NCBI GenBank assembly: GCA_964507645.1
Contig: CAZDPU010000033.1
Span: 1 to 7,774 of the forward strand
Direction: 5' to 3'
Length of the DNA: 7,774 nt
Source: UBA6624 sp964507645
GTDB lineage: Bacteria; UBP7; UBA6624
Part shown: positions 1-6,784 of the stretch, in pieces
Position numbering within the stretch: position 1 is the stretch's first letter
Layout: each line of letters opens with the position of its first letter
The notes under the pieces: generated by a model
Databases searched by the model: none
What the model was told of the DNA's origin: nothing
The model's input: only the letters and a program-made list of their open reading frames with translations
Program-made: the position numbers and the translations under genes

Positions 1-1385
1 TTCAAAAAATTAGAGAATCTTACGACATAGGTCAACCTGTTTTGGTTGGAACTGTCTCAATTGAAAATAGTGAAAAATTATCAAAAATGTTGAAAAAAGA
101 AAAAATACCGCACAATGTGCTCAATGCCAAACATCATGAAAAAGAAGCGAATATAGTTGCTCAGGCTGGTAGATACAGAGCTGTAACAATAGCAACAAAC
201 ATGGCAGGAAGAGGCACTGACATACTCTTGGGGGGAAATCCTGAGTTTTTAGCAAATGACTTTCTGGAAGCTGAGGGTTACAAGATTGACGATCCAACAT
301 TGGATCAAAAAATAAGAGAGAGAAATCTAAAAAAAGCAATTGAAATATGTCAGGAAGAATCAGAAAAAGTAATAAGTGTTGGGGGGCTTAAAGTTTTAGG
401 AACAGAGAGGCATGAAGCTAGAAGAATTGATAATCAGTTAATTGGACGTTCAGGAAGACAAGGGGACCCAGGATCAAGTGAATTTCTTTTAAGTTTAGAG
501 GATGACATAATGAGAAGGTTTGCTGTTGACAGAGTTGAAGAAATGATGAACCGTTTCCAGTGGCCAGAAAATGAAGCATTGTTTCATCCTCTTTTAGATC
601 GAATGATTGAAAATGTACAAAAAAGAATAGAAGGACATCATTATGAAGTCAGAAAATCGTTATTGAAGTATGACGATGTTTTGAACGAACAAAGAAAAGT
701 AATTTATGCAGAAAGAGAGAATGTTTTAAGTATAAAAAAATTCCTAAATCAAATTAATGGTTTCATTTCTGAAGTCATAAACAACGCCATAGACACACAC
801 GCTTCGCCATCTTTAAAAAAATCAGAATGGAATATCAAGGGCCTTATCCAGGACTTGTCAACAATCATGCCGATTGACAAAGAAACACTTGAGAAAATAC
901 CTGGAACAAAAAATCTTCTTGAACTTATTGAATCATCTGCAAAGAATGCACTGGAAAAAAGAACTGAAGAAATTGGCTCAGAAATCATGGAACAGCTCTC
1001 AAAATGGGCGGCATTACGTGCAGTGGACAAAAGATGGATGAACCACCTAACCGATATGTCCAATCTTAGAGACGGTGTTTCTATGCGTGGATATGGCAGA
1101 GTCGACCCATTGACAGTTTATGCAAAAGAGGCTTTTGAATTATTTAATGTTCTTGTACAAAACATACAGAGAGACATAGTCCAAGCTGTATTTATGGCAA
1201 AAATAAAACAAAAGGAAGCTCCTGCTGTCTCAAACCTCTCGAGAAATCAAAGAGACTCAAGAGAAAAAAATGCCAAAATGAAGTCTTTTCTTGGAGAAAA
1301 AACTCAAAATGAAAAAAAAGGGAGAAATGAACCTTGTCCTTGCGGTAGTGGAAAAAAATACAAAAAATGCTGTATGGGCAAATGA
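1..1385 (+). CDS. secA: Preprotein translocase ATPase SecA, C-terminal half (5' end outside window)
   Basis: SecA is the motor ATPase that pushes unfolded preproteins through the SecYEG channel at the inner membrane. The frame is already open at base 3, so the gene enters from the left; about 460 residues are visible, roughly half of a usual SecA of 850-900 residues. Visible residues 15-24 (VGTVSIENSE) and 64-73 (ATNMAGRGTD), plus the arginine-finger motif QLIGRSGRQGDPG at 145-157, mark the second nucleotide-binding domain. The helical scaffold/wing region follows, then the IRA1-like segment (RWMNHLTDMSNLRDGVSMRGY). A charged linker leads to a C-terminal zinc-binding SEC-C motif with Cys445, Cys447, Cys456 and Cys457 in CxC-x8-CC form, the site that binds SecB and ribosomes in characterised SecAs. 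The Walker A/B and preprotein cross-linking domains lie off the window. It ends in TGA, one base before the lnt start, suggesting co-transcription. Nothing looks degraded. Confidence 0.97.
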   Translation, partial: QKIRESYDIGQPVLVGTVSIENSEKLSKMLKKEKIPHNVLNAKHHEKEANIVAQAGRYRAVTIATNMAGRGTDILLGGNPEFLANDFLEAEGYKIDDPTLDQKIRERNLKKAIEICQEESEKVISVGGLKVLGTERHEARRIDNQLIGRSGRQGDPGSSEFLLSLEDDIMRRFAVDRVEEMMNRFQWPENEALFHPLLDRMIENVQKRIEGHHYEVRKSLLKYDDVLNEQRKVIYAERENVLSIKKFLNQINGFISEVINNAIDTHASPSLKKSEWNIKGLIQDLSTIMPIDKETLEKIPGTKNLLELIESSAKNALEKRTEEIGSEIMEQLSKWAALRAVDKRWMNHLTDMSNLRDGVSMRGYGRVDPLTVYAKEAFELFNVLVQNIQRDIVQAVFMAKIKQKEAPAVSNLSRNQRDSREKNAKMKSFLGEKTQNEKKGRNEPCPCGSGKKYKKCCMGK

Positions 1386-1386
1386 A

Positions 1387-2811
1387 ATGCTGAAAAATAA
1401 AACTCTTGCATCTGTTTTACTTGGAATAATCTGGAGCATTCCTTTCTTTTTTGAAAATACTTGGCCAATTGCAGCATTATCACTTTTGTTTGTAGTTAAT
1501 GCTCTTTGTGAATATGACTCAAAAGAACTAATCAAATATGGGTTTATAGTTGTTTTCACACAAAACATCATTGCTGTTTATTGGATGAAAGCACTTTCTC
1601 CCGTGGCTTGGATCCTGGTTGCAGTAATACTTGCATCGGAGTGTTCTTTATTTTGTTACCTGTTCTCTCTCCTCAGACAAAAAATAAAGGACAAAAAAAA
1701 TACACTTTGGATAATTCCCTTCGCATGGTATGTTTATGAATATACAAGAGGTCTGGGTATGTTTCGATGGTCATGGACAAATTTGGGAAATTGGTTAACT
1801 TGGAAATCGGAAAACATGACTTACGCATCCGTTGTTGGCTTATATGGTCTATCTTTTTTTATTATGCTTTTTGCAGTATCCCTATTTAATTCTTTGAGAA
1901 AAAATGACACTATGTCAAAAGTTATATGTGTTTTCTCTTTGTTTTTTATATGCGGAATAACATTCCAAGAAAACAAACTTAAATCTACAGAAAAAGCAAC
2001 AATAAGGATTGTTTCAAATGGAAAATCTGCTCTTGACAGGTGGGATGCTGATGCATTAAGTGAGATTAGAGAATTTTATTCAACTGGAAGTTCAAATTAC
2101 AAATCAAAACCGCAGGTAATACTTTGGCCAGAATCAGCAATAGTTTCTGAATACCCTAGTGAAGTAGTCTCAGAAATTTCATCTGAAGCAAAAGCTCCAA
2201 TCCTTTATGGAGCTTTTATTAATGATTCGGAAAATTTTCATAATGTCTATGGAGTATCTTATCCAAATCAAGGATACCTAAAAAATCCTTACGAAAAAAG
2301 ATTTTTGGTTCCAATGGGGGAGTTTGTAATTTTTAGAAAACTTGTTGAAGAAGCAATGCCTGATTATGGATGGCCTGTAAGAGATGTTTCCCCTGGAGAT
2401 GGAGGATCAGATATTGAGATAGGTAATTTAAACATTGGCACTCTTTTATGCTGGGAAGCATTGTTTCCAGGGGCAGCAAGAACACAGGTTTCAGAAAAAA
2501 CAGATTTTTTAGTCATTGCATCCAACACATCCTGGTTTTCTCAAAATGCTACAACTCAATTTAGCAGGTTGATAAAAATGAGAGCTATTGAGACAGGCAG
2601 GAAGGTTGTATCTGTTATTACGGGTGGGGGATCCTCGATAATAGATACAAATGGTGATGTTTTATTTGATAGCCCCATGGGGGAACATCTTTTTAAGAAT
2701 GAAGAATTACAAATAGAAAAAAAAGATACAGTCTTTAATCATTTTGGAGATTTTTTATTGCTTATCCCGTCTTTGCTAATCTGTCTCCTAAACATTAAAA
2801 TAAAATCTTAA
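1387..2811 (+). CDS. lnt: Apolipoprotein N-acyltransferase Lnt
   Basis: Lnt transfers an acyl chain from phospholipid to the N-terminal cysteine of apolipoproteins, the last step of lipoprotein maturation in the inner membrane. With the ATG at 1387 the protein has 474 residues, close to the usual length of around 500. The first ~210 residues are rich in hydrophobic helices (for example ASVLLGIIWSIPFF, VVGLYGLSFFIMLFAV, VICVFSLFFICGITF). A periplasmic carbon-nitrogen hydrolase domain follows with the expected catalytic triad: Glu249 in ILWPESA, Lys304 in YEKRFLVPMGE and Cys355 in GTLLCWEALFPG. A final hydrophobic helix (FLLLIPSLLICLLNI) precedes the stop. The frame is open back to an ATG at 1291, but that stretch overlaps the conserved SecA zinc motif and encodes a charged, unlikely N-terminus, so 1387 is preferred. 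No clear Shine-Dalgarno is seen; translation is probably coupled to secA, whose stop ends at 1385. Confidence 0.94.
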   Translation: MLKNKTLASVLLGIIWSIPFFFENTWPIAALSLLFVVNALCEYDSKELIKYGFIVVFTQNIIAVYWMKALSPVAWILVAVILASECSLFCYLFSLLRQKIKDKKNTLWIIPFAWYVYEYTRGLGMFRWSWTNLGNWLTWKSENMTYASVVGLYGLSFFIMLFAVSLFNSLRKNDTMSKVICVFSLFFICGITFQENKLKSTEKATIRIVSNGKSALDRWDADALSEIREFYSTGSSNYKSKPQVILWPESAIVSEYPSEVVSEISSEAKAPILYGAFINDSENFHNVYGVSYPNQGYLKNPYEKRFLVPMGEFVIFRKLVEEAMPDYGWPVRDVSPGDGGSDIEIGNLNIGTLLCWEALFPGAARTQVSEKTDFLVIASNTSWFSQNATTQFSRLIKMRAIETGRKVVSVITGGGSSIIDTNGDVLFDSPMGEHLFKNEELQIEKKDTVFNHFGDFLLLIPSLLICLLNIKIKS

Positions 2812-2814
2812 AAA

Positions 2815-3753
2815 ATGTTCTTTTTTATTCTTTCCTTAATTCAGGCTTTGCCAAATGAAATAAAAATACCATCTCAAAACAAAAACCTAAAACCAGTACT
2901 GATATCAGTTGATCATCTTAATGAAAAATATGGAGTATATTATTTGGATACTGATAACAAATCAGTAATAAAAACATTTGACAAAACAACAAACACGCCC
3001 TTGTTTACTTTCAAGCCGAAAGGCATTGTGATAAGACCTCTTGATATAGAAATTTATCAAAATCAACTATGGGTATCATCCTGGCCTCAAGGCTTTTACA
3101 AAATAGATACGAAAATTAAAAAAATAGAAAAGAAAATATCGGGAAATGAAAGTGTTTTTAGGTTCATGCCTATTATTTCAGGATACTGGAAATCACCTGA
3201 TGTCTTTATTGGACTTTCAAGATATTCTCAAAACTCAAATACCTTACCTTCTCCTCATTACCTAGAACTAGACATGGAAGAATTTGTCGTTGAAGATGAA
3301 AGCATTATAAAGATTACTAATAATCCAAATAACGGAACAGAGGTGAAGGGAATAAACCTTTACGAAATTCATGGTGAAAATGGCTTTAATTGTGTTAATG
3401 TTTACGAATACGGATGGGCAAGTTTATGTTTTTTTGACACTGTATTTTCCTACAGGCTTGAAGACAATGAATATATTGCAAAAGGAAGTAGAGAAATGCC
3501 TGATGCTGTTAAAAATTACTTACAGTTTGAAAATGGAGAATATTGGGCTATTTCTGAAAGTGGAAAAAAAATATGGAGTGGATGGACAGGGTTTGAAACA
3601 ACCCCAGAAACATTAACTGTGGAAAAACTCAGCTCTCAATTTAATACAACATGTGGAGATGGAGAGTTTCTGGATTTCTCTTTCTCTCACTACCTGTGGA
3701 TTTTGACATCTTGCAAAGAAGGTAATTGGATATTTCCAATAAAAATTTATTAA
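2815..3753 (+). CDS. Hypothetical exported protein, possibly beta-propeller-like
   Basis: I do not recognise this 312-residue protein. It starts with a short hydrophobic stretch (MFFFILSLIQALP) that could be a signal peptide, but it has no Lys/Arg before the hydrophobic core and no lipobox cysteine. The remainder is rich in aromatic and beta-prone residues with short turn-separated strands (YGVYYLDTDNKSVIKTFD; LDIEIYQNQLWVSSWPQGFY; YWAISESGKKIWSGW), which resembles beta-propeller blades; this is inference only. Its four cysteines (193, 205, 280, 300) all lie in the last 40 percent and could form two disulfides, consistent with a periplasmic or outer-membrane-side location. The gene begins 3 nt after the lnt stop, in the same frame as lnt, so no earlier start is possible. 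It has no clear ribosome site and probably relies on coupling. Its stop overlaps the purL stop on the other strand. The operon position hints at an envelope role, but no function can be assigned. Confidence 0.8.
   Translation: MFFFILSLIQALPNEIKIPSQNKNLKPVLISVDHLNEKYGVYYLDTDNKSVIKTFDKTTNTPLFTFKPKGIVIRPLDIEIYQNQLWVSSWPQGFYKIDTKIKKIEKKISGNESVFRFMPIISGYWKSPDVFIGLSRYSQNSNTLPSPHYLELDMEEFVVEDESIIKITNNPNNGTEVKGINLYEIHGENGFNCVNVYEYGWASLCFFDTVFSYRLEDNEYIAKGSREMPDAVKNYLQFENGEYWAISESGKKIWSGWTGFETTPETLTVEKLSSQFNTTCGDGEFLDFSFSHYLWILTSCKEGNWIFPIKIY
3750..3753. other. Overlapping convergent stop codons (TTAA)
   Basis: The hypothetical gene ends in TAA at 3751-3753 on the + strand and purL ends in TAA at 3752-3750 on the - strand, so both stops are read from the palindrome TTAA. 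No intergenic DNA remains for an independent terminator for either gene. Confidence 0.9.
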
Positions 3754-5924
3754 AGATTTGCTATCTCTTCTATAGATTTATCAAAAAGATCTCTAATGAC
3801 CCTAAAGTCAGTGGAAAAGCTAAGTTTCTGTGATGAAAATCCTGCTCCAGTAAAAGAAAAGACTTTCTCTTGGGAAATCTCCCCTACAAGTGTCGCTTCC
3901 TCTAAATCAAATTCTGAATCAGTGCAAAAAATAAAACGATGAGGAGCTTCTGAAAACAAAAAATTACCCCAACAAATCTCATCAGGGATGGAAAGATTGA
4001 TACCATTCCCTTTTGGAACCATTCTCAAAATACAATCAAAAATTCCACCTTCGGAAACATCAGACATCCATTTGACATCTTTTCTAACCTTTATTGCATT
4101 TTCAATGCTTTTTCTTGCATTCTCAAAGTTCAATTCTGGAAGTTCTACACCATTGTAGCTATCCCCATAAACCACCCTTTCGTATTCAGAAGAATTTAAC
4201 CCCCAATCATTATTACCAAAAACATAAACCTTATCTCCTGGCTGTATTTTGCCCCCTAAGATTTCATTGATTTTTTTCACAACCCCAACCATTCCTATAC
4301 TTGGCGTTGGAGGGACTGCCCCATCCGGACTTTCATTGTAAAAAGAAACATTTCCTCCTGTTATTGGTGTATTCATTTCAATACAAGCCTTTTTTATTCC
4401 ATCTATTGCTCTTGAAAAAGAATACATAACTTCAGGATTTTCAGGATTTCCGAAATTAAGACAATTTGTTGTGCCTAATGCTTTAACTCCTTTTGAAGCC
4501 AGGTTACAAACAGATTCAACAATCGTATGTGCGGCACCCCAATAAGGATCTGACTTGCACCACATTGGTTTTACATCAGCAGTCATTCCAACTCCAAGGT
4601 TTGATCCTGGGATACTAATAACTCCGGAATCATTTCCTTGATTAAAAACTGTTGCAGCTTGAACCTGACTGTCATATTGCCTCCAAACCCATTTTTTGCT
4701 TGCTACATTTGGATTTGAAGCCATTTGCTCAAGATGTCCAGCTATATGCTTGTCTGGATTTTCAACATCTAAATCAAGAGACGGAGAAACAGAAGATGGT
4801 TTTTTTTGTGGCCTATCGTACTCTAGCTCCATCCCAATTAAACTAATTGGCAAATCACAAACAATTTCTGAATTCCACATCATTTGCAAATTCTTTGTAT
4901 CTGTAACAATGCCAACTTCAGCAGCACGTAAATCCCATTTTTCTGCAATTTTTATAATTTTTTCAATACTTGAAGATGGTGCACAAATCAAAGCTCTCTC
5001 TTGGCTTTCTGAAAGTGCAACATCATAATCTCTCATGTCTTTTTCCCTTTGTGGGACTTTGTCCAAATGGACAATAACACCAAGCCCTGCAGCATCGGCC
5101 ATCTCTGCAGAAGAACCTGTAATTCCACCAGCTCCCAAGTCTTGCAAACCTACAATCTCGCATTTTTCCAATATTTCTGAAGTCGCTTCAATTAACAATT
5201 TTTCTCTAAAGGGGTCTCCAACCTGAACTGCAGGTAAATCATCTCCAGAATCTTCATCTAAATCCATAGATGCAAAAGTTGCACCATGAATGCCATCCCT
5301 TCCAGTCGGAGCCCCAATCAAAATAAGGCTATTACCAACACCACTTGCAACAGCTTTTTGCATATCATTTTCTTTGCATAAGCCAACACACATTGCATTT
5401 ACAAGTGGATTTCCTTCATACCCTGGATAAAAACTCGTCTGTCCCCCTAGGTTTGGAACACCAACACAATTTCCATAGCTCCCAACACCATCGACAACCC
5501 CGTTTAGATACCAAGGAGTTTTTTTAAAATTTGGTTCAGGAAACATCAAAATATCTAAAACAGCTGAAGCGGGAGCCCCCATTGAAAGAACATCTCTGAT
5601 AATGCCTCCTACCCCTGTTGCTGATCCCTGTTTTGGAGCAATTGCAGAAGGGTGATTATGGCTTTCCATCTTAAAAACAGCAACCCAACCTTCTCCAATC
5701 CTCACTGCGCCGGCATTCTCTCCGGGCCCTTGAGCAACCTGGGTTCCAGTTGTGGGTAATCTTTTCAAATGTATCTTTGAAGACTTGTAAGAACAGTGTT
5801 CACTCCACACAGTGCTCAAGATCCCAACTTCAATATCATTTAAATCTCTTCCTACGATTTTTTTTTCATTTTAGTACTCTTCAAGCTTCAATCCATCGCT
5901 TTTCAACTTTTCTTCGAGATTCAT
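3750..5924 (-). CDS. purL: Phosphoribosylformylglycinamidine synthase subunit PurL, interrupted by an in-frame TAA at codon 18
   Basis: PurL catalyses the ATP-dependent conversion of FGAR to FGAM, step four of purine synthesis; the small form acts with PurQ and PurS, neither of which is in the window. From the ATG at 5924 the gene spans 724 codons, the normal length for small PurL. Numbering from that start, motifs include WSEHCSYKSSK at 40-50 (catalytic His43), KMESHNHPS around His89, ATGVGGIIRDV, YEGNPLVNAMCVG, GRDGIHGATFAS, DLGAGGITGSSAEMA, LSESQERAL, CLNFGNPENPE and TGGNVSFYNE. No glutaminase domain is present. Codons 1-17 encode a typical PurL N-terminus (KSDGLKLEEY), codon 18 is TAA (5871-5873), and family-like sequence (KKIVGRDLNDIEVGILS) resumes in the same frame. 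After the stop the first usual start in frame is TTG at 5819, which would cost 35 residues including the conserved GR-x-x-N segment. The rest is uninterrupted, so the gene looks functional or only just broken. Identity is certain; the start is not. Confidence 0.93.
5852..5869 (-). other. ATG plus A9 homopolymer directly after the purL internal stop (possible slippage site)
   Basis: On the minus strand an ATG (5869-5867) begins one base after the TAA and is followed by nine A's (5866-5858), then TCG TAG. In its own frame this gives only five codons. A one-base backward slip, or one extra A in the transcript, would join it to the purL frame and yield a start of the form MKKKIVGRDLND. The sequence arrangement is seen; use as a reinitiation/slippage site is a hypothesis. 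Confidence 0.3.
5871..5873 (-). other. In-frame TAA stop inside the 5' end of purL
   Basis: Reading the minus strand from the ATG at 5924, seventeen sense codons ending GAA GAG TAC (Glu-Glu-Tyr) are followed by TAA and then AAT GAA AAA AAA ATC GTA GGA AGA in the same frame. PurL proteins usually have a continuous run of the type EEYxxxxxILGR here, and the spacing between EEY and VGR is exactly preserved, so a single substitution such as GAA to TAA explains it. The stop is read directly; its biological meaning is inference. Confidence 0.85.
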
Positions 5925-5962
5925 ATATGTAAATCGTATTACTATATGTGTTAATTTGAATC
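5925..5962. promoter_or_regulatory. 38-bp divergent intergenic region between purL and the nucleotidyltransferase gene
   Basis: The two ATGs face away from each other across 38 AT-rich bases, so both promoters must sit here or extend into the coding regions. A -10-like TACTAT occurs on the + strand at 5940-5945, and TATAGT on the - strand at 5946-5941; the two overlap. No convincing -35 box was found at 16-18 bp from either. A 6-bp inverted repeat, CATATA (5922-5927) and TATATG (5943-5948), brackets the spacer and could be an operator or chance in AT-rich DNA. Neither start has a Shine-Dalgarno, and start sites placed from these boxes would leave leaders of only about ten bases or so, close to leaderless. 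Confidence 0.4.
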
Positions 5963-6784
5963 ATGGATAAACAAATATCGCTATTAATTCTTGCTGCTGG
6001 GATGGGATCTAGGTATGGTGGGCTAAAACAAATTGAAGAAATTGGCCCAAATGGAGAATCTTTGGCCGAATTGACAGCCTATGACGGACTCAAATACGGC
6101 TGCAGCAAAATCGTCTTCATCATCAAGGAAGAAAACGAGAAGACAATAAGAAAAAAATTCAAAAAGATTTCTGAAAAAATAAAAACAGAATTTGTAATCC
6201 AAAAAAATCCGATAAAGGATCGAGTAAAACCATTAGGCACCGGTCAAGCAGTCTTATGTGCAAAAGACCATATCAATGAACCTTTCATTGTTGCAAATGC
6301 AGATGACCACTATGGCCCCGAATCAATTAAGATGCTTGTCGATTTCCTGAAAAAAAATGAACAATCCGCAATAGTGACTTTTCCATTGAGAAAAACCCTA
6401 TCAACACATGGAGCTGTTTCGAGAGGGGTTTGCGAAATAAATGAAAAAGACAACCTAACCACAATAAAGGAAACCCATGGATTGAAGGGCCCTTCGGAAA
6501 AAAACACCCCCGTGTCAATGAACCTTTGGGGATTCCAGCCAAGCATCTTCGAAGGGCTCTCAGAAAGTTATGAAAGGTTCCTAAATGAACTGGAAGATGA
6601 CAATTCTGAATTCCTCCTTCCTGAATTCATCGAGCAAAAAATAAAAACAGAAAACCTTGAAATAAAAGCTCTATGCTCAAGTGAGGAATGGTGTGGCGTG
6701 ACATACAAAGACGACTTCGAACATGTAAGAAACAAAATTTCAAAAAAATTTGAAGAAGGGAAATACCCTTATGGTTTTTGGTAG
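5963..6784 (+). CDS. Sugar-phosphate nucleotidyltransferase (NTP_transferase family)
   Basis: This 273-residue protein is a GT-A-like nucleotidyltransferase expected to join a sugar-1-phosphate to an NTP, giving an NDP-sugar and pyrophosphate in the cytoplasm. The N-terminal signature LAAGMGSRYGGLKQ (residues 10-23) is the nucleotide-binding loop, followed by IGPNGES (27-33). PLGTGQAV at 90-97 and NADDHYG at 112-118 (metal-binding Asp114) complete the core, and SMNLWGF (185-191) fits the sugar-binding region. The C-terminal stretch EEWCGVTYKDD...YPYGFW matches, from memory, a nucleotidyltransferase subfamily often encoded beside NahK/'mucin desulfatase'-type phosphotransferases. The next gene here is exactly such a kinase, overlapping by 14 nt, so the substrate is probably the sugar-1-phosphate that kinase makes; hexosamine is plausible but not shown. 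The ATG at 5963 places the binding loop at the usual distance from the start; no Shine-Dalgarno is seen. Confidence 0.88.
   Translation: MDKQISLLILAAGMGSRYGGLKQIEEIGPNGESLAELTAYDGLKYGCSKIVFIIKEENEKTIRKKFKKISEKIKTEFVIQKNPIKDRVKPLGTGQAVLCAKDHINEPFIVANADDHYGPESIKMLVDFLKKNEQSAIVTFPLRKTLSTHGAVSRGVCEINEKDNLTTIKETHGLKGPSEKNTPVSMNLWGFQPSIFEGLSESYERFLNELEDDNSEFLLPEFIEQKIKTENLEIKALCSSEEWCGVTYKDDFEHVRNKISKKFEEGKYPYGFW
6751..6770 (+). promoter_or_regulatory. Purine-rich ribosome site and small hairpin before the kinase start
   Basis: Within the end of the nucleotidyltransferase gene, GAAGAAGGG (6752-6760) forms a Shine-Dalgarno-like tract about ten bases before the ATG at 6771; it is the best ribosome site in the window. 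Its last five bases AAGGG can pair with CCCTT (6766-6770) across the loop AAATA, so a 5-bp hairpin ends directly at the ATG. Ribosomes finishing the upstream gene would open it, which would couple translation. The bases also encode conserved-looking residues (EGKYP), so the hairpin may be coincidental. Confidence 0.35.

Noticed and set aside
749..1063. 104-codon open frame on the - strand inside secA
   Set aside because: It is antisense to conserved SecA helices, low in recognisable features and explained by the codon bias of an AT-rich gene.
1291..1386. Upstream in-frame extension of lnt starting at an ATG at 1291
   Set aside because: It lies wholly over the conserved SecA linker and zinc motif in another frame, encodes a Lys-rich N-terminus not typical of Lnt, and a good start exists at 1387 right after the secA stop.
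3725..3740. Hairpin ATTGGA-TATT-TCCAAT near the convergent gene ends, as a terminator
   Set aside because: The stem has only 6 mostly A/T pairs and no U-run follows on either strand; it lies inside the hypothetical gene and is too weak to call.
4696..5028. 110-codon open frame on the + strand inside purL
   Set aside because: It is antisense to conserved PurL coding sequence with no family resemblance or start signals; a shadow of the real gene.
3750..5924. purL as a decayed pseudogene
   Set aside because: Apart from the single TAA, every motif and the full length are preserved, so decay beyond one change is not supported.
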